Shown: positions 15,882 to 25,093, counted from the stretch's first letter. The stretch is DNA of 64,000 nt from Microbacterium sp. cf046 (GCF_900114345.1 NZ_FOZJ01000001.1:1-64000); one strand, 5' to 3'. Notes: generated from the sequence alone by a model not told the origin. A program made the numbers and translations.

Positions 15882-16709
15882 ATGACGGATGCGGCGGCGA
15901 ACGAGCTCGGCGACTTCCTGCGTGCTCGCCGCGAGCTCGTCACCCCTGAGCAGCTCGGTATCCCGGTCGTCGGCGTGAGACGGGTACCGGGGCTGCGGCG
16001 TGAGGAAGTCGCGATGCTTTCGGGCATCAGCGCCGACTACTACCTGCGGCTCGAGCAGGGGCGCGACCGCAACCCGTCCAGCCAGGTGCTCGAGTCGATC
16101 GCGCGTGTGTTCCAGCTCGATCCCGACACGGCGACATACATGCTCGAGCTGGCGGCGCCGCGCACCCGGCGGACGGTCCGACGCCGTCGGGTGGAGACGG
16201 TTGCCCCGCACACCTTGCGGCTGATCGAACAACTGCCGTTTCCCGCATTCGTCGAAGGTCGCTATCTCGACGTGCTGGCGGCGAACACGCTGGCGACGGC
16301 CCTGTCGCCGCGTCTCGCGGTGGGCGGCAACCGACTGCGTGACTTCTTTCTCGATCCCGCTGAGCACGACCTGTTCGAGCCGTACTGGGAGCAGGCGGCG
16401 GCCGGGCTCGTCGCAGGATTCCGGCAGTCGGTGGGCACCGACACGGACGATCCGCGATTCATCGAGCTCGTCGGCGAGCTGTCACTCGCATCGCCACTGT
16501 TTCGGCAGCTGTGGGCACGGCACGAGATCCGTGTTCGACAGGGGGCCACCATGCACTTCGACCACCCGCAGCTCGGCAAACTCCAGGTCGACCGCGAAAA
16601 GCTCGCTATCTCCGGCAGCGACGGCATGATGCTCGTGATCTACCACGCCCTGCCTGGCTCCCCGAATGCCGACAAGCTCGCGCTCCTTGCGTCCACGCCC
16701 GTCTCTTGA
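15882..16709 (+). CDS. XRE-family regulator with MmyB-like ligand domain
   Basis: A 275-residue transcription regulator. The N-terminal helix-turn-helix is VPGLRREEVAMLSGISADYYLRLEQGRDRNPS (about 28-60), typical of the actinobacterial XRE group. The remaining 180 or so residues match the MmyB-like ligand-binding domain (PFPAFVEGRYLDVLAANTLATAL, FRQLWARHEIR, HFDHPQLGKLQVD). It probably controls the divergent reductase gene and itself in response to a small ligand. It is preceded by a leaderless -10 box. Confidence 0.88.
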   Translation: MTDAAANELGDFLRARRELVTPEQLGIPVVGVRRVPGLRREEVAMLSGISADYYLRLEQGRDRNPSSQVLESIARVFQLDPDTATYMLELAAPRTRRTVRRRRVETVAPHTLRLIEQLPFPAFVEGRYLDVLAANTLATALSPRLAVGGNRLRDFFLDPAEHDLFEPYWEQAAAGLVAGFRQSVGTDTDDPRFIELVGELSLASPLFRQLWARHEIRVRQGATMHFDHPQLGKLQVDREKLAISGSDGMMLVIYHALPGSPNADKLALLASTPVS

Positions 16710-16941
16710 GGCGAAGGGATACCAAGCAAGCGGCGGCCCGATCGGACATCGCCCTGCGTGAGCGTGCGAGGCCTCGATATGGGAGTCCGAGGACGGGCCT
16801 AACGCGGCAGCGGATTCGGTCCCGTGGCGGTGACCAATCTTTGCGGCACCCAGCCTTCGACGTGGAGGATGCCGTCGACCTGCCCGCCCTGCAGTGCAAG
16901 AGGCCTACGCTGTCCATACTCCCAGCAGAAGGAACGGCGTC

Positions 16942-17442
16942 ATGAGCGGAAGCGAGCAGACTCCCCACGGGCACATTCCCGAGTCCGGCGAGTCGAGCAT
17001 CCCCGAGCTGGAAGTCGACGAGAACATCGCGCCCCGCCCCGAGGAAGAGGTCGCCGACGTTGCGCGCGCGGAACCGAGCGATCCGTTGTGGGTCGGGCAC
17101 GACGATCGATTCATGCGTTCGATCCCGCCACCCATCGCCGCCTTCATCGATGCCACGAACAGAGGCGACTCCGATGCCTTCGTCGCGGCGTTCACCGAGG
17201 ACGGGACCCTTGACGACTGGGGGCGCGTGGCGCGCGGCCACGAAGGCATCCGCGAGTGGGATCGCACCGACAACATCGGCAAGGAGTCGCATTTCGCGCT
17301 CGTCGACATTGCAGAACAGGCCGGTTCTGACACCTACCTCGTACACCTCCAGGTCACGGGGAAGGGGTTCAACGGCACGAGCCCATTCCGCTTCACGTTG
17401 CGCGACGATCGGATCGCGAGCGTGCAGATCGTTCCCGACTGA
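16942..17442 (+). CDS. NTF2-like (SnoaL fold) protein with acidic tail
   Basis: A 166-residue protein. The first 45 residues are acidic and low-complexity (SGESSIPELEVDENIAPRPEEE). The rest is an NTF2/SnoaL-like domain (IAAFIDATNRGDSDAFVAAFTEDGTLDDWGR through PFRFTLRDDRIASVQIVPD), a cone-shaped fold used by many small-ligand-binding proteins and isomerases. No catalytic pair is certain. ATG at 16942. The TACGCT box at 16906-16911 is followed by a short untranslated leader with GAAGGAA. Confidence 0.8.
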   Translation: MSGSEQTPHGHIPESGESSIPELEVDENIAPRPEEEVADVARAEPSDPLWVGHDDRFMRSIPPPIAAFIDATNRGDSDAFVAAFTEDGTLDDWGRVARGHEGIREWDRTDNIGKESHFALVDIAEQAGSDTYLVHLQVTGKGFNGTSPFRFTLRDDRIASVQIVPD

Positions 17443-17557
17443 TCGCCCACGCGTGCGGCCGGCCCTGTCGACGTTGCCGCGGCATCCGGGGTTCCGCGCG
17501 CGATCCGATCCTGCGAGAATCCCCGCGTATGCGCGCACTGGTCCGAGCGGAGGAACG

Positions 17558-18484
17558 ATGACACGCCCTTCGCTCAGCCTCGCGCCGGTGCTGCGCGCGA
17601 CCGTGACGGTGGTCATTGCGGTGGCGGTCTTCCTCGGCATCCTCGTGGTCGAGCGCGCTGGTTCAGGCGGCGAGCCGATGGGTCGCGCTTTCGCAGTCTG
17701 GGCGATCGCGGCGACCGTCGGGCTGATGGCCTGGGCCTTCGTGTTCGTCGACGGCGTCGGTCGGCTGCGGCGACTCCCGTCGATGTGGACGCCGAGCGCC
17801 CGCTGGCTGATCGGCGCGATCGCGCTCTACGTCGTGCTCGCCGCCGCCGCGACGACGCTCCTGCTCGTCCTCACCGTCGAGATGGGCAGAAGCGTCGGCA
17901 GTCCCGGTGTGATCCTCATCGTGCGCGCGCTCACAGTGCTCGGCTGGGTCGCCGGCGCCCCGTGGCTCCTGCTGCTGTGGATCACCCATGAGCGGGTGCG
18001 CGCGCTGCGGGAGCAGCTGCGTGCGACGCCGGACCAAGGGTTCGGCATCCTGAAGGCGGTCAACGAGCTGGACGCCATCTGGCAGGCGCTCGAGCGATCG
18101 AGCCTCGCGCTCGGCCTGCTGCTGTCGACGCTGGTCATCAACACGGCGCTGATGCGCAACGCCGCGATCGAAGCCGGCGTGCCCGAAAGCGACTTCTCGG
18201 GGTGGCAGGTGATCGGCTACGGCATCTTCTTCATGATCATCCTCGCGGCGATCCTCGTTCCCGTGCTCGTCGGGTGGCGCGATACGAGCTTCGAGCTGGT
18301 GCGCCGCGCGGTGCCCGACGACCCGGCCGGCATCCCCGACAAGGAGAGCGCGGATGCCCGGGAGCGCCTCGTCGTGCGCATCGGCGTCGACCGGTCCTAC
18401 GTCCGGCGCCCCATCGCGATCCTCGGCGTGCTCTCGCCGTTTCTGACCTCCTTCGCGACGGCGCTCATCTCGGCATTCGCGTGA
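17558..18484 (+). CDS. Multi-spanning membrane protein, unknown
   Basis: A 308-residue integral membrane protein with about seven helices (for example ATVTVVIAVAVFLGILVV, AVWAIAATVGLMAWAFVFVDG, IGAIALYVVLAAAATTLLLVL, VIGYGIFFMIILAAILVPVLVGW) and a conserved-looking final helix SPFLTSFATALISAFA. A GGAGG-type site precedes the ATG at 17558. No known transporter signature is visible. Confidence 0.75.
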   Translation: MTRPSLSLAPVLRATVTVVIAVAVFLGILVVERAGSGGEPMGRAFAVWAIAATVGLMAWAFVFVDGVGRLRRLPSMWTPSARWLIGAIALYVVLAAAATTLLLVLTVEMGRSVGSPGVILIVRALTVLGWVAGAPWLLLLWITHERVRALREQLRATPDQGFGILKAVNELDAIWQALERSSLALGLLLSTLVINTALMRNAAIEAGVPESDFSGWQVIGYGIFFMIILAAILVPVLVGWRDTSFELVRRAVPDDPAGIPDKESADARERLVVRIGVDRSYVRRPIAILGVLSPFLTSFATALISAFA

Positions 18485-18656
18485 TCGACGCCTCGAGACG
18501 GTCAGGGTATTCATCGTCCGGTATGCGCCAGTCGATGACAGGGACCAACGTCCCGCCATCCTCCGGAATCGAACGCGGCCGACCACGACTCAGCAGGGGA
18601 TGACATGCCCGATCGAGACGACAGGCGTTGTTTTCGGGCCTGTCGGCGTGCTTGGG

Positions 18657-19439
18657 CTACGCAGCGACAGGACGCCGCGCGTCGGCGGCGGGGATCTCGA
18701 GCTTCTCGTCGGTTCCCTTGATGACCCACCAGACGACGGCAACCGCGAGGAGTCCGATGAAGGGCGTGAGGAGGACGCCCCAGGCGACGCCGATGGGCGC
18801 GAACCCGACCGAGAACGCGGCGACGTCCCAGAGACCGTGGAGGGCCATCGCCCACACGAGAGACCCGGTGACGCGGCGGACTATGTAGAAACATGTTCCG
18901 GACATGGCCGCGATCCCGGCTTGCGACAGGGCCGACCCGAACGGGGATCCGAACGCTGCGTTGATCAGGTGCATCCCGCCGAACAGGAGGGACGTGAACA
19001 GCCATACCCAGACCTCCCGGAATCGTGACCGGAAGGCGGTCAACAGGAGGCCGCGCGACATGAGTTCTTCGCAGAACCCGACGCACAGGCCGAGCGCGAT
19101 CAGGGAGAGGATGAACGACGCGTCGAACTTCGTCCAGTCCGTCGAGAACAGGTTCCAGAGTGCGACGACCGCCATGATCGCCGGGACGAAGATCGGCCAC
19201 TTGTGATGGGACCGTTTCCGGTCGAAGAGGGCGGGCCTCCACCAGCCGAGGAGGGAGGTCGTGATCGCGAGGAGGACGGCGGCGACGGCGAGATCGAGGA
19301 CCGCGCCCCGCCAGGTGAAGTCGGCGGACTTCCCGATGTCGGTGAACTGGACGCCGCTGAGTTTCGTCACAGTGAAGATGACGACGAGATATCCGAGGTA
19401 GATCGCGAGGCCGATCCAAACCCGAGGTGCAACGCGCAT
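18657..19439 (-). CDS. CPBP-family intramembrane metalloprotease
   Basis: A 260-residue membrane protein of the CAAX-protease/bacteriocin-processing (CPBP, Abi) family. The glutamate motif is CEELMSRG (EExxxR), followed by FGGMHLIN and then ALHGLWD, supplying the His residues expected for the active site inside the membrane. About eight helices are predicted. In bacteria such proteins process peptides or confer immunity to bacteriocins; the substrate here is unknown. ATG 19439 is chosen because upstream codons in frame are Cys- and Arg-rich and not membrane-like. No peptide gene is adjacent. Confidence 0.88.
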   Translation of the reverse strand: MRVAPRVWIGLAIYLGYLVVIFTVTKLSGVQFTDIGKSADFTWRGAVLDLAVAAVLLAITTSLLGWWRPALFDRKRSHHKWPIFVPAIMAVVALWNLFSTDWTKFDASFILSLIALGLCVGFCEELMSRGLLLTAFRSRFREVWVWLFTSLLFGGMHLINAAFGSPFGSALSQAGIAAMSGTCFYIVRRVTGSLVWAMALHGLWDVAAFSVGFAPIGVAWGVLLTPFIGLLAVAVVWWVIKGTDEKLEIPAADARRPVAA

Positions 19440-19764
19440 GATCTGCCCTTCCGCCGCCGTGTTTCGGTTCACAGTATCTCGGCAGGCGGCGATGACGGCG
19501 TCGGCGAAGCGTCGCGCACCGTAGCAGCGGACCTTCAGGACCCCATCCGGCGTACTGATCGCCACAATGCGAGTGCATCGAGTCCAGCGCTTCAGCGGGC
19601 TTCCCGCTCACGGTGGTTGGCCCAACGCTGACGTCGGCCAGCCGCCTGGCGGGCACCTCTTGCTGGTCGGGAGGGCGATTCGGCCCGCTCAGGGATGGGC
19701 CGCGACTGCCCCTTCGACCGACGTCGTCATTGATTTCGTCGCGACTTTTCGAGAGCATTCGCGC
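19440..19764. other. Intergenic region without recognised gene
   Basis: A 325-nt divergent gap between the CPBP gene and the DUF1801 gene. No clear promoter box or conserved frame was found. Confidence 0.4.
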
Positions 19765-20154
19765 ATGAGTGACAAGTCCGATACCGAGCAGATCGACGAC
19801 ATCATCGCGAACGAGAGTGGTTGGAAGCGGGATGTCCTGCTCGCGCTGCGACGTGCGATCAGAGCCGCCGATCCGGCTGCCATCGAGGCGGTCAAATACA
19901 AGAAGCCGTCCAAACCGGAAGGCGTCCCGTTCTGGACGCACGACGGAGACGTCTGCTTCGTCGAGGTGCTGAAGAGCGCAGTACGGCTGACGTTCGCGAA
20001 GGGCGCCCGCATGAGGAGCAGCGACCATTTCAACACCCGGCTGGACAGCAAGGTGGTCAGAGCGATCGACTACTCCGAGGGAAGCCGTGTGGACGAAGCG
20101 GCGGTCAAGGCGCTCGTCGCAGAGGCTGTGGAACTCAATACCTCGGCCAAGTAG
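19765..20154 (+). CDS. DUF1801 domain protein
   Basis: A 129-residue DUF1801-type protein (DDIIANESGWKRDVLLALRRAIRAADP, then a Trp/Phe-rich core VPFWTHDGDVCFVEVLKSAVRLTFAKGA). The fold belongs to the YdhG/iron-chaperone-like group, of unclear activity. ATG 19765 begins the conserved helix. A second, only distantly similar DUF1801 protein is encoded convergently 129 nt away. Confidence 0.8.
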   Translation: MSDKSDTEQIDDIIANESGWKRDVLLALRRAIRAADPAAIEAVKYKKPSKPEGVPFWTHDGDVCFVEVLKSAVRLTFAKGARMRSSDHFNTRLDSKVVRAIDYSEGSRVDEAAVKALVAEAVELNTSAK

Positions 20155-20283
20155 GAACGTCCCGAAAAGTGTCCGCCAACCCGCCCTGCTCGGTCGGCTG
20201 GTGGCCGGCCTGTGGCCGGACGCGATCGACAATCCTCGACCCGCGCTGACTCGTCGCGTCCCGTCGATCGCTCCGGAGGACGA

Positions 20284-20718
20284 TCAGCCGGCGGCCTTGC
20301 GGATGGCCGCCGCGATCTTCTTCTCCGTCTCCGGGGTCAGCGCGAGCACCGCGTACGAGGTCGCCCAGAGGTCGCCGTCATCGAGCTGCGCGGCATCCTC
20401 GAAGCCGAGCGTCGCGAAGCGAGTGGTGAACTTCGACGCCGCCTTGAAGAACACGACGACCTTTCCGTCGGCATTCGCGTACGCGGGGAAGCCATAGTAG
20501 GTCCTCGGGACGAGCTGCGGGGCGACCTCGGTCACGATCCGATCGATCCCCGCTGCCAGCGCGCGGTCGTCGTCCGGCAGCGCGGCGATCGCCTCGCGGA
20601 CCGCCTCCTCACCGGCGGCGCGGGACTTCCCGGCCTTTTCCTGGGCGCGCAGCTCGGCAGCGCGCTGCTTGACGGCCTCGCGCTCCTCCTTGGAAAGCCC
20701 AGCGGTCTTCTCAGCCAT
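20284..20718 (-). CDS. DUF1801 domain protein (iron-chaperone-like)
   Basis: A 144-residue protein. The N-terminal 40 residues are charged and helical (KEEREAVKQRAAELRAQEK), followed by the DUF1801 core (IVTEVAPQLVPRTYYGFPAYANADGKVVVFFKAASKF). Tyr and Phe residues in TYYGFPAYA are typical of the family. The function is unproven; relatives are annotated as iron chaperones by similarity to YdhG/frataxin-fold proteins. ATG 20718 follows GAGGAGC upstream. Confidence 0.82.
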   Translation of the reverse strand: MAEKTAGLSKEEREAVKQRAAELRAQEKAGKSRAAGEEAVREAIAALPDDDRALAAGIDRIVTEVAPQLVPRTYYGFPAYANADGKVVVFFKAASKFTTRFATLGFEDAAQLDDGDLWATSYAVLALTPETEKKIAAAIRKAAG

Positions 20719-20870
20719 GTGATGCTCCTCTGTCTTCGTCTGACGGCCGCTCCTCGGCCCATGAACACGCTACGACCAACCGCGCCCGCGTACTTCTCCG
20801 ATCCTGACCGATCGAATCGTCGCTCGCGCAACCCGTTGCCACGCAGAGAAGTGCGGGCTAGACCGGACTC

Positions 20871-21311
20871 ATGACAGGTCACATCGCAACTGCAGCCGTC
20901 GTGATCGACGCGAGCGCCCAGAAGGTCTGGCAGGCCATGACCGACCCGGCAGCCGTCAAGAAGTACTACTTCGGCACGGACCTGCGGACGGATTGGCAAC
21001 CCGGGAGCCCCATCACGTGGAGCGGCGAATACGAGGGCAAGGCGTACGAGGACCACGGCGAGATCCTCGAAGTCGAGCCGCCACGGCTGCTGAAGCACAC
21101 CCACTTCAGCCCGCTCGGCGGCCGGCCGGACGTGCCGGAGAACCACCACACCCTCACCTACACGCTCACTCCGCGCGGGGGCAGCACGGAGGTCCGGCTC
21201 GAGCAGGACAACAACCCCACCTCCGAGGCCGCGGAGCACGCTGCAGGGAATTGGCAGATGATGCTGGACGGCCTGAAGTCCGTGGTGGAGGGCGAGCCCG
21301 CCGCCGAGTGA
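20871..21311 (+). CDS. SRPBCC/AHSA1-family protein
   Basis: A 146-residue START-like (SRPBCC) protein of the AHSA1 group (VIDASAQKVWQAMTDPAAVKKYYFGTD, GSPITWSGEYEGKAYEDHGEILEVEPPRLL, ending NWQMMLDGLKSVVE). Such proteins have a hydrophobic cavity and often sit near ArsR regulators. Ligand unknown. TAGACC lies 6 nt before the ATG (20859-20864), consistent with a leaderless transcript. Confidence 0.85.
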   Translation: MTGHIATAAVVIDASAQKVWQAMTDPAAVKKYYFGTDLRTDWQPGSPITWSGEYEGKAYEDHGEILEVEPPRLLKHTHFSPLGGRPDVPENHHTLTYTLTPRGGSTEVRLEQDNNPTSEAAEHAAGNWQMMLDGLKSVVEGEPAAE

Positions 21312-21325
21312 CCCGCGGGAACGCG

Positions 21326-21715
21326 CTACGCGTTCGCCTCATCGAACTCGCGCCGCAGATACTGCGGAGCCTGGATGCGCCACGCCTCGATCACCAGCTC
21401 GGCGAGGTGGTCCTGCTCGATGCCGGCCATGCGGAACGCGACCTTGGGCTCGCCCCAGCTCGTCGTGGCGCGCAGGAAGACCTCGGGCGCCATCTCCACC
21501 AGCGCCAGTCTGTCGAGCGGGTCGCCGACCTTGACGCCGAGCACGAGCTCGGTCGCGAGGATCTCGCGGACTTCGGCTGGGGTGCTCGGCCAGGGATGGC
21601 ACTCCCACGCGTACAGCTTGTTGCGCACGAACCACGCCGCACCACCGGTCGTCGCGCGCTCCTCGCTGCCCGGCAGCGCTGCGGCGATGCGCCGCACATC
21701 GTCGAGGTCGGCCAT
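21326..21715 (-). CDS. MmcQ/YjbR-family protein
   Basis: A 129-residue MmcQ/YjbR-like (CyaY-fold) protein, seen in AAWFVRNKLYAWECHPW and GVKVGDPLDRLALVEMAPEVFL. It probably binds DNA or nucleotides, but the role is not established. A leaderless box (TACGCT on the minus strand, 21722-21727) lies 6 nt before the ATG, and this sets the start at 21715 against a longer open frame. It converges with the SRPBCC gene. Confidence 0.82.
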   Translation of the reverse strand: MADLDDVRRIAAALPGSEERATTGGAAWFVRNKLYAWECHPWPSTPAEVREILATELVLGVKVGDPLDRLALVEMAPEVFLRATTSWGEPKVAFRMAGIEQDHLAELVIEAWRIQAPQYLRREFDEANA

Positions 21716-21721
21716 GCTGCG

Positions 21722-21727
21722 AGCGTA
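21722..21727 (-). promoter_or_regulatory. Leaderless -10 box (TACGCT) of the YjbR-like gene
   Basis: AGCGTA on the plus strand, six bases before the start codon at 21715. Confidence 0.6.
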
Positions 21728-21749
21728 CGCCGGACCGCCGACCCGGCGG

Positions 21750-23237
21750 CTAGAGGGGGTACTGCCCCGGTTCGCGGCGCATTGTGATCCAGCGCGTCTC
21801 GGTGAACGCGTCGATGTTCGCCTGACCGCCGCCGTGCCGCGACCCCGTACCTGACGCGCCCATCCCGCCGAACGGCGTGTTCGCCTCGTCGTTGACGGTC
21901 TGGTCGTTGATGTGCACGATGCCGGTGGGGATGCGCCGTGCCATCTCCAGGCCGGCGAAGACATCAGCCGTCACGATCCCGAGCGACAGCCCGTAGTCGG
22001 TCTCGCCTGCCAGCGCGACCGCTTCAGCGTCGGTGGAGAACGAGACGACCGAGGCGACCGGACCGAAGACCTCGTCGCAGTATGCGGCCGCATCCCGCGG
22101 GGTGTGCGCGAGCACCGTCGGGCGGTAGAACAGCTGATCGTAGGTGCCCCCCGACCGAAGCTCGGCGCCCTGGGCGACGGCATCCTGAACCAGCGTGTGG
22201 ACGCGGTCACGCTGCACCTCGTCGATCAGGGGACCGAGGTGCACCTGACCGGCTGCCGGATCCCCGACGTGCATCGAGTCGGCCTTGGCCGCGAGCTTGT
22301 CCACGTACTCGTCGAACAGCGACTCGTGCACGATGTGCCGGCCCACCGTCATGCAGATCTGCCCCTGATGCAGGAAACTGCCCCAGGTGGCGAGGTTCAC
22401 GGCCTTGTCGACATCCGCATCCGCACGGATGACGTACGCGGAGTTGCCGCCCAGCTCGAGGTGCGCGCGGGTGAGGTGCCGCCCTGCGAGCTCGCCGACC
22501 GCGCGACCGGCGCGGGTGGAGCCGGTGAAGGCGATCACCCGCACGCGGGGATCGGCCACCATCGCCTCACCGACCTCGGCGCCTCCGGGCACGAGCTGCA
22601 GGAGTCCGGCGGGCAGTCCCGCCTCTTCGAAGATCCGCACCATCGACACGCCGCCGGTGATGACGGTGCGCGGGTCGGGCTTGAGCAGCACGGCGTTGCC
22701 GAGGGCCAGCGCCGGGGCGACGGCCCGGATGCCGAGGATGAGCGGCACGTTGAACGGTGAGATGACCCCCACCACCCCGACCGGCACCTGCTCGGCCAGC
22801 GACAGGCGAGGCTCTTCGCTCGAGAGGATCGATCCGAGCGGGGCGGACGGCAGCGCGGATGCCTCGTAGCACTCCGCCGCGGTCACGTGCAGCGCGAAAC
22901 CCGCGAGCGGCGGGATCGCGCCGACCTCGCGGATGTTCCAGCCGCCGATCTCATCGGCGTGCTGCTCCCAGAGCTGTCCTGCCCTCCGCAGCACTGCCGC
23001 CCGCGCCGGGTGCGGCAGCGCCGCCCACTCCTTCTGCGCACGGACCGCACCCTCGGCTGCGCGAGCGACGTCGGCCGCGTCGGCGATGCCCACCATGGCG
23101 AGGGTCTCTCCTGTCGCGGGCTCGATCGACGGGATCTCCCCGCCGCCTCCGGCGACCCACTCGCCGTCGATGAAGATCCTGCCGGCGAACGCGGCGGGGT
23201 CGATGAGGGACTGCTCGGTGTCGGTCACGGTGCTCAT
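21750..23237 (-). CDS. vdh: Aromatic aldehyde dehydrogenase (vanillin/benzaldehyde type)
   Basis: A 495-residue NAD(P)-dependent aldehyde dehydrogenase oxidising an aromatic aldehyde to its acid. It carries the catalytic motifs LELGGN (general-base Glu) and HQGQICM (nucleophilic Cys), the NAD-binding FTGSTRAG, and PFGGMGASGTGSRHGG near the C-terminus. Several segments, such as REVGAIPPLAGF, YEASALPSAPLGSILS, PFNVPLILGIRAVAPALALGNAV and IVHINDQTVNDE, are the hallmarks of the actinobacterial vanillin/benzaldehyde dehydrogenase group. The ATG at 23237 precedes a normal N-terminus. It is the last gene of the nine-gene minus-strand operon. With the LigM-like demethylase of the same cluster it would turn vanillin-type aldehydes into protocatechuate-type acids. 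The substrate is inferred. Confidence 0.9.
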   Translation of the reverse strand: MSTVTDTEQSLIDPAAFAGRIFIDGEWVAGGGGEIPSIEPATGETLAMVGIADAADVARAAEGAVRAQKEWAALPHPARAAVLRRAGQLWEQHADEIGGWNIREVGAIPPLAGFALHVTAAECYEASALPSAPLGSILSSEEPRLSLAEQVPVGVVGVISPFNVPLILGIRAVAPALALGNAVLLKPDPRTVITGGVSMVRIFEEAGLPAGLLQLVPGGAEVGEAMVADPRVRVIAFTGSTRAGRAVGELAGRHLTRAHLELGGNSAYVIRADADVDKAVNLATWGSFLHQGQICMTVGRHIVHESLFDEYVDKLAAKADSMHVGDPAAGQVHLGPLIDEVQRDRVHTLVQDAVAQGAELRSGGTYDQLFYRPTVLAHTPRDAAAYCDEVFGPVASVVSFSTDAEAVALAGETDYGLSLGIVTADVFAGLEMARRIPTGIVHINDQTVNDEANTPFGGMGASGTGSRHGGGQANIDAFTETRWITMRREPGQYPL

Positions 23238-23284
23238 GGGTCTTCTCTCTCGTCGTCGAATCGGAAGTCGGTGCTGAGGACGGG

Positions 23285-24214
23285 TCAGGCGGGGACGCCG
23301 CGTGAGAGGCGCTGTGCACGTCGACCGGCGATGCTGCCCGACCAGCCGCGCTGGATGACGCGCATCGCATCTGCGGCGAGCTCCGCTCCATCGTCGTACG
23401 GTGCGCGCCAGATCGCCAGCATGTCGGCGACCGGGGCGGAAAGCACCGAACGCGAGAACGCCTCGATCCCCCACCTGCCCTGGTAGCCGTCATCGAGCGC
23501 CGTGCGCACGATCTCGGGCAGGTCCAGCGCGCCCGTGCTCAGCATCCCGCGGCCGGACTGGCCGAGTTCGAGGTAGCCCAGCACGGGCATCGCGGTGCGG
23601 ATCGCCTCGGAGACGTCGGCCTCCTCGACGGCCATGTGGAACGTGTCGAGGTGGATCCGCAGGTGATCGGACCCGCTCATCCCGACGTAGGCGACCGCCT
23701 CGGCGGCGGTGTTGACGAGCGAGGTCTCGTAGCGGTTGAGCACCTCGAAGGTCATCGTGATCCCGCGCTCGTGCGCGTAGTCGGCGACCACCCCGACCTC
23801 CCGGGCCGAGCGCTCCACCGCGGCGCGAGAAGTGGGCCCGGGCGGCGGCCCGAACGGGCCGTACGGCACGCCGTTCATCTGGTCGCCGCCGAGGTCTGCG
23901 GTCATGTCGACGATGCTCCGCAGCAGCGCAGCGCCCGCCGCGCGCTCACCAGGGTCTTCGGAGGACACGTCAGCTCCGCCCGATTGGCCGCCGGCGATCG
24001 TGATGGGCGCGATGCCGTGGTCGGCGAGCACACGGGCGAGCGCGTCGGTGTCGGTGGCCGCGGGGTCCAGCGGAGGCAGGACGATCCGCGAGTACCCGGC
24101 CTCCGCGAGCGGTCGCAGCGCCGCCGGCAGATCGGCGGGCGCGGCATCCGGAATGAGCACGTTGATGTGGCAGGCCACGTCGAGGTGGGTGCTGGCTGTC
24201 GAGTCGCGGGTCAT
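23285..24214 (-). CDS. TIM-barrel sugar isomerase/epimerase-like protein
   Basis: A 309-residue AP-endonuclease-2/xylose-isomerase-like TIM barrel (sugar phosphate isomerase/epimerase family). Metal ligands expected of the family are visible: Glu in TMTFEVLNRYETS, Asp and His in LRIHLDTFHMAVEE, and Glu in GRWGIEAFSR. The family includes hydroxypyruvate isomerase, tagatose/psicose epimerases and inosose dehydratases; the sequence alone does not choose. Between the SDR and the aromatic aldehyde dehydrogenase in the operon, a role in isomerising a ketol or hydroxyketone intermediate is plausible. Confidence 0.82.
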   Translation of the reverse strand: MTRDSTASTHLDVACHINVLIPDAAPADLPAALRPLAEAGYSRIVLPPLDPAATDTDALARVLADHGIAPITIAGGQSGGADVSSEDPGERAAGAALLRSIVDMTADLGGDQMNGVPYGPFGPPPGPTSRAAVERSAREVGVVADYAHERGITMTFEVLNRYETSLVNTAAEAVAYVGMSGSDHLRIHLDTFHMAVEEADVSEAIRTAMPVLGYLELGQSGRGMLSTGALDLPEIVRTALDDGYQGRWGIEAFSRSVLSAPVADMLAIWRAPYDDGAELAADAMRVIQRGWSGSIAGRRAQRLSRGVPA

Positions 24215-24233
24215 TCGATGCTCCTGATGGCCG

Positions 24234-25016
24234 TCAGAAGGTCGGCAGGTCGAGACGCTTCTTGAACACCGAGTAGCCGTCGTCGACGTGCACGACGGTG
24301 CCGTTGATCACGTTGGACTCGTCGGAGGCGAGGAACGCCACGACATCCGCGATCTCTTCGGGCGCCGTCATCGTGCCGCGCAGCTGCTCGGACGCGAAGG
24401 TGGTCTTCAGCTCATCGCTGAACTGGTTGATGATCGCGGTTCCCACGCGCCCGGGCGTGATCGCCACCGCGCGCACGCCGTACTCGGCCAGCTCGTATGC
24501 GGCTGAGCGCGTGAAGGAGATGACCGCGGCCTTCGCGGCGCTGTAGGTGAAGGCGAGTTCGGCCGCCTGCTCGCCGTAGATGGAGGAGGTGCTGATGATC
24601 ACACCGCCGGTGCCCTGGTCTCGGAACTGACGCCCCGCCGCGAGGATGCCGTAGTAGACGCCGTCCTGGTCGATGCGGATCATCGGCGCGTAGTCGACGT
24701 CGGGGTCGTGGTCGAGCAGCGCCTTGCCGCCGGCGATGCCCGCGTTGTTGAAGATGACGTCCAGGTGGCCGAACGCCTCGACCGCCCGCGCCACCGCGGC
24801 CGCGACATCCGCGTACACCGAGACATCGGTCTGCACGGCGGTGGCCGCTCCGGCGAAGCCGAGCGCCTCCACCTCGGCGACGACGCTCTCGGCCTGCGCC
24901 AGGTTCATGTCGGCGATCACGACCTGGGCGCCTTCGCGGACGAACTTCAGGACGGTCGCGCGGCCGATGCCGCTTGCGCCGCCGGTGATGACGGCGACTT
25001 TGCCTTTCAAACGCAT
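24234..25016 (-). CDS. Short-chain dehydrogenase/reductase
   Basis: A 260-residue classical SDR. It has the cofactor motif TGGASGIG (about 12-19), NNAG (FNNAGIAGG), catalytic Ser in STSSIYGE, and YSAAK (Tyr-x3-Lys). An Asp at the end of strand 2 (VIADMN) favours NAD over NADP. It probably oxidises a secondary alcohol of the imported substrate. It lies downstream of the binding-protein gene after a strong hairpin and 19 nt upstream of the isomerase-like gene. Confidence 0.88.
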   Translation of the reverse strand: MRLKGKVAVITGGASGIGRATVLKFVREGAQVVIADMNLAQAESVVAEVEALGFAGAATAVQTDVSVYADVAAAVARAVEAFGHLDVIFNNAGIAGGKALLDHDPDVDYAPMIRIDQDGVYYGILAAGRQFRDQGTGGVIISTSSIYGEQAAELAFTYSAAKAAVISFTRSAAYELAEYGVRAVAITPGRVGTAIINQFSDELKTTFASEQLRGTMTAPEEIADVVAFLASDESNVINGTVVHVDDGYSVFKKRLDLPTF

Positions 25017-25061
25017 GTGCAGACTCTCTACGAAGGGTGCGGGGATGGCCGGGCAGGTGGC

Positions 25062-25093
25062 GCCGTGGGGAGCGGTTGCGCGCTCCCCACGGC
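25062..25093 (-). promoter_or_regulatory. Perfect 13-bp hairpin after the binding-protein gene
   Basis: GCCGTGGGGAGCG (25062-25074) and CGCTCCCCACGGC (25081-25093) flank a 6-nt loop, 13 nt after the stop of the solute-binding-protein gene. No U-run follows, so it is more likely an mRNA 3'-stability element or partial attenuator that keeps binding-protein levels above those of downstream enzymes. Confidence 0.7.

Noticed and set aside
18511..20232. A 573-codon minus-strand frame spanning several genes
   Set aside because: It overlaps the CPBP protease on the same strand in another frame and has the Arg/Pro/His-rich composition of a GC-driven shadow frame.
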